DNA of 11,467 nucleotides from contig CAMCOJ010000036.1 of NCBI GenBank assembly GCA_945876405.1, forward strand, positions 1 to 11,467, given 5' to 3'. Below are positions 7,388 through 11,467 of this stretch, piece after piece (positions within the stretch are counted from its first letter, which is position 1; each line of letters begins with the position of its first letter). The notes beneath the pieces were generated by a model. That model saw only the letters and a list, made by a program, of their open reading frames with translations. It was not told the DNA's origin and did no database searches. A program made the position numbers and the translations under genes. The DNA is from an uncultured Ruminococcus sp. GTDB lineage: Bacteria; Bacillota; Clostridia; Oscillospirales; Ruminococcaceae.

Positions 7388-7415
7388 AAACTATAAACTG
7401 AAAGGATGTATACCC

Positions 7416-8099
7416 GTGTTCAATTCAATTTTCGCAGAGGTCGGTCTCTGTCTCTCTACTTTTCTTCTCTCAACTATCAGTTCGGTTATGGCCGGATTTA
7501 TCATAAGCCTCATTTATCTGATTACCAACAGAAAAGAAGGCTATTCACAGAGCTATGTATGGACAATAATCATGCTCCCGCCTATCGTTGCAATTGTTAT
7601 CGCAACCATCGGTGACAACGTAGCAAGCTCACTTAGTCTCGCCGGTGCATTTACACTTGTACGATTCAGAAGTGCTCCTGGTGATCCGAAACAGATTGCC
7701 TACATTTTCTACGCAACAGCAACAGGTCTTATCTGCGGTCTCGGATACATCGGATACGCATTTATCTTCCTTGCACTTATCGCAGCAATTATCACTGTGC
7801 TTCACAAAACAAAATTCGGTTCCCCGACAACAAGCAGCATGACTCTCAAGATTTCCATTCCGGAAAACCTCAACTATGTCGGCCTGTTCGACAAAACACT
7901 TGACAAATATGCGGCAGACTGGAGACTCAGAAGAGTAAAGACCACAGAGTTCGGTACTCTTTTCGAACTTATCTACAGCATAGAAATTCACAACACAGCA
8001 AACCAGAAGGCATTTATTGACGAGATAAGAACTCTTAACGGAAATCTTAACGTTACACTTGTTCTTTACAAGTATGACGATAAGGTATATGCTCAGTAA
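7416..8099 (+). CDS. DUF4956 family membrane protein
   Basis: A 227-residue membrane protein of unknown function. Hydrophobic segments lie at about 11-37, 48-66, 92-110 and 112-129. Between the second and third is the conserved block SLSLAGAFTLVRFRSAPGDP (about 72-91), which I recognise as the DUF4956 signature. A soluble domain of about 95 residues (133-227) follows, with alternating beta/alpha character and probably cytoplasmic. The start is GTG at 7416, preceded by AAAGGA at 7401-7406; an ATG at 7406 overlaps that site and opens a different, shorter frame (69 codons). The gene is co-transcribed with the VTC gene. From memory, VTC and DUF4956 genes are often neighbours in Clostridia, sometimes with CotH-like genes; no CotH is present here. 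By analogy with the membrane part of yeast VTC it could anchor the polymerase or move its product, which is inference only. Confidence 0.85.
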   Translation: MFNSIFAEVGLCLSTFLLSTISSVMAGFIISLIYLITNRKEGYSQSYVWTIIMLPPIVAIVIATIGDNVASSLSLAGAFTLVRFRSAPGDPKQIAYIFYATATGLICGLGYIGYAFIFLALIAAIITVLHKTKFGSPTTSSMTLKISIPENLNYVGLFDKTLDKYAADWRLRRVKTTEFGTLFELIYSIEIHNTANQKAFIDEIRTLNGNLNVTLVLYKYDDKVYAQ

Positions 8100-8128
8100 T
8101 TTTTTCCCTCCGATATATTCCTTATTAC

Positions 8129-8167
8129 AAAACACCCTCTCTGCAAATGATGCGGAGAGGGTGTTTT
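8129..8167. terminator. Bidirectional terminator between the VTC operon and the ATPase gene
   Basis: A perfect 13-bp stem (8129-8141 with 8155-8167; CACCCTCTC/GAGAGGGTG) can extend by three pairs into the loop. T-runs lie on both sides (TTTT in each direction). The last base of the right arm is also part of the ATPase stop codon (8167-8169 on the minus strand). It serves two convergent transcripts: the VTC/DUF4956 operon (plus) and the ATPase (minus). Confidence 0.92.
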
Positions 8168-9546
8168 CATTTGTATAATTCATCAAGTTCAATAAGCCTT
8201 AAGTTTTCACCTGCAGAAATGTCAAATCCAGAACGTGAAAAGAATCCGAACTTATAACAGTTAAGCCCTGTTGCCTTAACCTGCTCAACTTCTTTTTTTA
8301 TTGTCGAATCACTCAGTGGCTCTTTTCTGAACTTTGCTTCGTAAAAAATATATCCCTTAGGATCTTCCGTTACTATATCAAATTCACCGTTTTTCTTATT
8401 TACCGGGTCATCATAATAGTATTTGCCTATTTTCTCAAATGGTTCATCAAGCATACCGGATTTGTTTAATCGTATCAGATACTGTTTACATACATTTTCG
8501 AAAATATGCGGTACATATTTTTCCTCAAAATCTTTTTCTATAAACCTTGAATAAAATGCTTCCGGAGCCATAACATTCATCTGAGAAAGATATCTGAAAA
8601 TATACCTGTAATAAAAAAGAGAAAGATTATCTGAAATATAATATCCTGTTTTTCTTTTATTGCTCTGATCGTTTAAAGGAGCCTCTTTTAAAACAACTTC
8701 CATTCGTATAAGCTTGTCAAGAACATCGGCAAGAGCCGGAGAACTGCTTACATGGGACTGTGATAAAATATCACTGTACCTTGAATATCCGCGTGCCAGT
8801 GTCTCAATTACTTCATTTGCATTTACTATTTTTGATATTTCTGATTTAAGATACATGGAAACTTCATTTTCCAGTCGTGCCCCTGGTGATGCAATAAGGT
8901 CGATAACATTGTCTCTTACAGATACGTGCTGATCTATAAGTCTGTTATAGTACGGAATACCACCAAAAACACTGTACAGCCGCACCTTGTCTTCCGAAGA
9001 AAAATCAGGATAAAACATTGATGATTCGTAGTAATCCATTGGTTTCAGATCTATGGTAAGATCAACTCTGCCATACAGGGGATTTTCTCCTGAAATCAAA
9101 GACTTCATAACATCCACATATGAACCACAGACAATAAATTTTATAAGGGAGCTCTCTCTGTACTTATCTATAAGTGACTGAAGGATACTGTCAAGACCTT
9201 TTACCGCCTCTCTCAGGTACGGATACTCATCCAGAACAACAATCAGCGGCAAACCTGACGCAGCTCTGAAAAGATAATCAAGCAGTTCTTCCATACCGGA
9301 AAAATGCGGTTTTGGAATCTGAAACAGCTCTGAAATAACAAGGCTTAAACTGTCTGTATTATTCATTTCAGTGGTCTGCTTGCATTCATAATAAATACTT
9401 CTTATATCCGTTTCTCTTAAACTCTGCTTTATAAGTTCACTCTTTCCGACTCTCCTTCTGCCATAAACCAGCACAGTCTGAAGTTCGTTTCTCTCAAAAA
9501 CACGTTTAAGATTTTTTTTCTGCAGATCTCTTCCGTAAAATTTCAT
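8167..9546 (-). CDS. Stand-alone ATPase of the archaeal ATPase/DUF234 type with nuclease-like C-terminus
   Basis: A 459-residue P-loop ATPase. It opens with MKFYGRDLQKKNL, a typical start for this family. Walker A is GRRRVGKS (29-36), Walker B is LIVVLDE (101-107), and FIVCGSYVDVM (137-147) is a sensor-like strand. A winged-helix-like middle region follows (about 240-300). The C-terminal part resembles DUF234 and contains GEFDIV (D390), then FYEAKF (E403, K405), a D-x12-ExK arrangement typical of PD-(D/E)xK nuclease folds. The start is ATG at 9546, with GGAGGTGA eight bases upstream; an in-frame GTG at 9558 lies inside that ribosome binding site and is unlikely to be used. Its substrate and role are unknown; relatives are common accessory genes in Firmicutes, Bacteroidetes and archaea. 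It is a single-gene unit with its own promoter and terminator, and shows no link to the cellulase genes. Confidence 0.85.
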   Translation of the reverse strand: MKFYGRDLQKKNLKRVFERNELQTVLVYGRRRVGKSELIKQSLRETDIRSIYYECKQTTEMNNTDSLSLVISELFQIPKPHFSGMEELLDYLFRAASGLPLIVVLDEYPYLREAVKGLDSILQSLIDKYRESSLIKFIVCGSYVDVMKSLISGENPLYGRVDLTIDLKPMDYYESSMFYPDFSSEDKVRLYSVFGGIPYYNRLIDQHVSVRDNVIDLIASPGARLENEVSMYLKSEISKIVNANEVIETLARGYSRYSDILSQSHVSSSPALADVLDKLIRMEVVLKEAPLNDQSNKRKTGYYISDNLSLFYYRYIFRYLSQMNVMAPEAFYSRFIEKDFEEKYVPHIFENVCKQYLIRLNKSGMLDEPFEKIGKYYYDDPVNKKNGEFDIVTEDPKGYIFYEAKFRKEPLSDSTIKKEVEQVKATGLNCYKFGFFSRSGFDISAGENLRLIELDELYK

Positions 9547-9584
9547 TAACTCGGTCACCTCCGACTCAGTTTTAACCGAGTTAA
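9546..9584. promoter_or_regulatory. Operator-like inverted repeat over the ATPase start and ribosome binding site
   Basis: A perfect 10-bp inverted repeat, TTAACTCGGT (9546-9555) and ACCGAGTTAA (9575-9584), with a 19-base spacer. A third related box, ACTCAGT (9564-9570), lies between them. The outer arm touches the -10 box and spans the predicted transcription start; the inner arm ends at the A of the ATG. The GGAGG site is in the loop. It could be a repressor operator or an RNA hairpin controlling translation. Confidence 0.6.
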
Positions 9585-9612
9585 TTATAACATGTTTTTA
9601 TTTGATTTTCAA
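9584..9612 (-). promoter_or_regulatory. Promoter of the ATPase gene
   Basis: On the minus strand TTGAAA (9607-9612) is followed after 17 bases by a perfect TATAAT (9584-9589). The predicted start is near 9577, giving a leader of only about 30 bases, most of it occupied by the inverted repeat. An upstream TTGACA (minus strand, near 9634) has a TATAAT only five bases beyond it and is not a promoter in that pairing. Confidence 0.75.
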
Positions 9613-9679
9613 TATTTGAATTATAGTAAATGTCAAAATAAATTTGAGATGTGCAGTTGAAATTTTTTCATCGTAGCTG

Positions 9680-9717
9680 TTAGCCGATATGCACGGAGCT
9701 GACAAAATCAGCGGATG
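9680..9717 (-). repeat. Dispersed 38-bp element, copy 2 (inverted)
   Basis: Read on the minus strand this is CATCCG, 13 variable bases, then CTCCGTGCATATCGGCTAA, the same architecture as 14-51. The 19-mer is identical in both copies. The variable core here is CTGATTTTGTCAG, which folds on itself (CTGA/TCAG), and differs from copy 1 at most positions. It lies in the non-coding gap between the ATPase promoter and the terminator of the sensor kinase gene. The rest of the gap (about 9613-9736) shows no gene. Confidence 0.65.
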
Positions 9718-9736
9718 GAATACTATCATACATAGC

Positions 9737-9785
9737 AAAAATTATAAATCCGCCCGATTACGTTCTGTGACATAACCAGGCGGAT
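9737..9785 (-). terminator. Likely terminator of the LytTR/GHKL operon
   Basis: A 7-bp GC-rich stem ATCCGCC (9748-9754) with GGCGGAT (9779-9785) encloses a 24-base loop. In the minus direction the second arm is followed by TTATAATTTTTG, a T-rich tail. It lies just beyond the kinase stop codon at 9792. The large loop makes it weaker than the other terminators here. Confidence 0.65.
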
Positions 9786-9791
9786 GACTTT

Positions 9792-11111
9792 TCATAAATT
9801 TTTATTAAGGAGCACATTGCAGCAGAAAAATCCGCTTTCTTCGTAGACATCATATATTCCCTCATACTTCTTTGCTATGTCGCCCACTATCAGAGTACCT
9901 ATACCATGACAGTAGTTTTCTGTTTTGGTTGTACTAAGAGACGGGTTGACGTCCAGTACTGAAGAGTCTATTGAATTTTTGACGCTGAACAGATAGCTCC
10001 ATTCGTCGGCAGATATATTCAGCTGCAGTATTTTTCTTGTACTTCCGGCGGCTGCTGTTATTGCATTGTCAAGTAAGTTTGACAGCAGACTGCACAGGTC
10101 CGAATCCTCTATACCTGTAAAATCTGCGACAGATGAATATGTACAGTCAATCCCGATTGATTTTGCTGCGGAGAGCTTCAGGTTTACAACGGCATTTACT
10201 ATATCATTTCCGGTTCGTACAAACACGAGCTTTTCATCACATCTTCCTGCATTTTCCTCGATATATTTCATAGCGGTTTCTGTATTTCCTTCGGCAAGGC
10301 AGGTGTACACTGCTGAAAAATGATTCTTAAAATCATGGCGCATTTTTCTCATGGCATCGTACTGGATGGATGCACTGTCTATGTACTGTCTGTTGTATTC
10401 ATTTTTCAGCTTCAGTATTTCATTTTCTCTGGCAATGGCATTTTTACGGTTAAGGTCTATTGTCAGATAACATGTAATGATGTTTATTATAATGATGCCA
10501 ATAGAAGTAATTACCGTAAACAGTCTGGAATTATGATTTTCCGCCGAAAGAGACAAAAAATTAAGAAATATACATATCACTATGCTTATCAGAAGAACTG
10601 ATGAGATGACTGTCAGCTCTGAAACTGTCATGGTATTATTTTTCCTGAACTCTTTTCTGAATATTTTCATTGACAGCAGCAGGACATATAATATGATAAG
10701 CTGAGCAGCGACCATTGCGACATATCTCTCCAAGCCTCTTGATGAAAGTATGTATCTGACAGGAACATTGAATATATATGCGAAAAAGTTTGTCGAAAGT
10801 ATGCTTGACAGTGATGAAACCATAAGCGAAAAAACTGAAATAAAAATCTTAAGCACTATTTTCCCTTTGAGATGTTTAAGAGCATAAAGAAAAATAAGTA
10901 CAGCATAAAACAAAATATAGAAATGTTCAAATACAGCTATGTGATTGGCAACGGATATTAATACTGAAAGTACAACTCCGTAAAAGAAACCTGCACTTGC
11001 AAAATAAGATGCCCTTTTTTTACTTCCGAGAACAGCATAAGCGAAATATGTAAGCATAATCCCCTGAAAAAAATTTACAGCTATCTCGATAAAATCAGTT
11101 AAAACCTTCAT
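9792..11111 (-). CDS. GHKL-domain sensor histidine kinase (AgrC/LytS-like architecture)
   Basis: A 439-residue membrane sensor. About six or seven hydrophobic segments fill residues 8-218 (for example 8-28, 36-58, 63-79, 88-112, 128-149, 165-187, 197-218). A short coiled linker (about 221-250) follows, then the phosphoacceptor region MRHDFKNH with H259. The GHKL ATPase domain has the N-box LLSNLLDNA (N345, N349) and the glycine motif HGIGT (402-406). The HDxxNH phosphoacceptor and C-terminal GHKL domain are typical of peptide-sensing kinases of the AgrC type (HPK10). The ATG at 11111 overlaps the stop of the upstream LytTR gene (ATGA), with GAGGT 7 bases before it, so translation is probably coupled. 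No AgrB- or AgrD-like gene is present in the window; the signal is unknown. Confidence 0.88.
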   Translation of the reverse strand: MKVLTDFIEIAVNFFQGIMLTYFAYAVLGSKKRASYFASAGFFYGVVLSVLISVANHIAVFEHFYILFYAVLIFLYALKHLKGKIVLKIFISVFSLMVSSLSSILSTNFFAYIFNVPVRYILSSRGLERYVAMVAAQLIILYVLLLSMKIFRKEFRKNNTMTVSELTVISSVLLISIVICIFLNFLSLSAENHNSRLFTVITSIGIIIINIITCYLTIDLNRKNAIARENEILKLKNEYNRQYIDSASIQYDAMRKMRHDFKNHFSAVYTCLAEGNTETAMKYIEENAGRCDEKLVFVRTGNDIVNAVVNLKLSAAKSIGIDCTYSSVADFTGIEDSDLCSLLSNLLDNAITAAAGSTRKILQLNISADEWSYLFSVKNSIDSSVLDVNPSLSTTKTENYCHGIGTLIVGDIAKKYEGIYDVYEESGFFCCNVLLNKNL

Positions 11112-11467
11112 GACATTGACCTCAGGTAAAGCGTATATTTTTCATCAATTGATTTTTTGAAACTCCTTCCCACCGGCAGTCTTCTGCCGCCTGTTTTAAG
11201 GGTTATGTCACTGTCGCTTAAGTTTATCGTTCTGAGATATTTAAGATTCAGGATATATGACTTATGAATCTTTACAAAATTATTCCGGCTGAATTTTTCT
11301 TCACACTCTTTCATTGTCCCCCTCATACGTACAGGTTCTTCTTTTCCAAGTATATGATACTCCACATAGTGCCGGTCACCTTTTATAAAGATTATTTCAT
11401 CGTAGTGTACAGCACATCTTCCTGATATATCATCCTCAAGGATTATCCTTTCATTTATCTGCATATG
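11108..11467 (-). CDS. LytTR DNA-binding response regulator, 5' end cut by the window edge
   Basis: The visible part (about 119 residues) is a complete LytTR DNA-binding domain: HYDEIIFIKGDRHYVEYH, then FSRNNFVKIHKSYILNLKYL, then GRRLPVGRSFKKSI, the classic beta-rich fold of AgrA, LytR and VirR. An ATG lies at 11464, but the frame stays open to the window edge. The domain begins almost at that residue, and the next gene is its GHKL kinase, so this is most likely the C-terminal half of a receiver-LytTR regulator of about 235-240 residues. A stand-alone LytTR protein starting at 11464 cannot be excluded; no ribosome binding site can be judged with three bases left. Its stop overlaps the kinase start. 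Confidence 0.85.
   Translation of the reverse strand, partial: HMQINERIILEDDISGRCAVHYDEIIFIKGDRHYVEYHILGKEEPVRMRGTMKECEEKFSRNNFVKIHKSYILNLKYLRTINLSDSDITLKTGGRRLPVGRSFKKSIDEKYTLYLRSMS

Noticed and set aside
7406..7615. Plus-strand frame starting ATG at 7406 (69 codons)
   Set aside because: It overlaps the DUF4956 gene out of frame and has no family features; its ATG is next to the ribosome binding site of the GTG start at 7416.
8101..8170. Hairpin considered as a small RNA or riboswitch
   Set aside because: Its perfect stem, T-runs on both sides and position between convergent genes fit a bidirectional terminator.
7629..8192. Minus-strand open frame (187 codons) opposite the DUF4956 gene
   Set aside because: It is Cys/Lys-rich antisense translation of a well-supported membrane protein, and it runs through the bidirectional terminator.
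9547..9558. Upstream GTG start at 9558 for the ATPase (4 extra residues)
   Set aside because: The GTG lies inside the GGAGGTGA ribosome binding site that serves the ATG at 9546, and the family usually starts close to the FYGR motif.
14..9717. Inverted 38-bp elements considered as ends of a 9.6-kb composite transposon
   Set aside because: No transposase or integrase lies between them, no target-site duplication is visible, and the enclosed genes look like resident cellulosomal genes.
9689..9775. Small plus-strand frame of 28 codons in the gap after the kinase, considered as a signalling peptide
   Set aside because: There is no ribosome binding site, it starts inside the dispersed repeat element and ends inside the terminator, and it has no leader or AgrD-like features.

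Overview
The window looks like chromosome of a cellulosome-bearing Ruminococcus-type gut Firmicute (Oscillospiraceae; R. flavefaciens-like is my best guess). The evidence is two secreted GH5 cellulases ending in type I dockerins behind Thr/Pro/Ala/Lys linkers (repeated KPAETT), a third dockerin on a secreted beta-helix protein, strong GGAGG-type ribosome binding sites, AT-rich intergenic DNA and Gram-positive-style intrinsic terminators. The species call is inference; no rRNA or marker gene is present.

Layout. Positions 81-4070 (minus) hold two tandem paralogous GH5 subfamily-1-like endoglucanases. Each appears to have its own promoter and terminator, so they look like separately transcribed cellulosomal enzymes. 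Positions 4298-6283 (minus) encode a secreted protein made of a signal peptide, an N-terminal dockerin, a TDPPVTP linker and a long Cthe_2159-type parallel beta-helix. Across a 372-bp regulatory region lies a divergent plus-strand operon, 6656-8099: a VTC-type triphosphate-tunnel polyphosphate polymerase and a DUF4956 membrane protein, closed by a strong bidirectional terminator. A convergent minus-strand gene, 8167-9546, encodes a stand-alone ATPase of the archaeal ATPase/DUF234 type with a PD-(D/E)xK-like C-terminus. It has a near-consensus promoter and an operator-like palindrome over its start. At the right edge, 9792-11467 (minus), are a GHKL sensor kinase and the C-terminal part of a LytTR response regulator, with overlapping ORFs (ATGA).

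How the genes may work together. The two cellulases and the dockerin beta-helix protein would be exported and could dock on the same surface scaffold; the beta-helix family is linked to polysaccharide binding rather than hydrolysis. The VTC and DUF4956 pair is the most interesting part. A cytosolic polyphosphate-polymerase-like enzyme and a membrane partner sit head to head with a cellulosome-targeted cell-surface protein, and the two units share one control region containing two related palindromes. A function for this pair is not established by the sequence. A bacterial analogue of the yeast VTC synthase-translocase, coupled to the cell surface, is a testable idea.

Two copies of a 38-bp patterned element (CATCCG, 13 variable bases, then a perfectly conserved 19-mer) lie in inverted orientation near the two ends, at 14-51 and 9680-9717, flanking all genes from the first cellulase to the ATPase. 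No rRNA, tRNA, CRISPR array or transposase was found.
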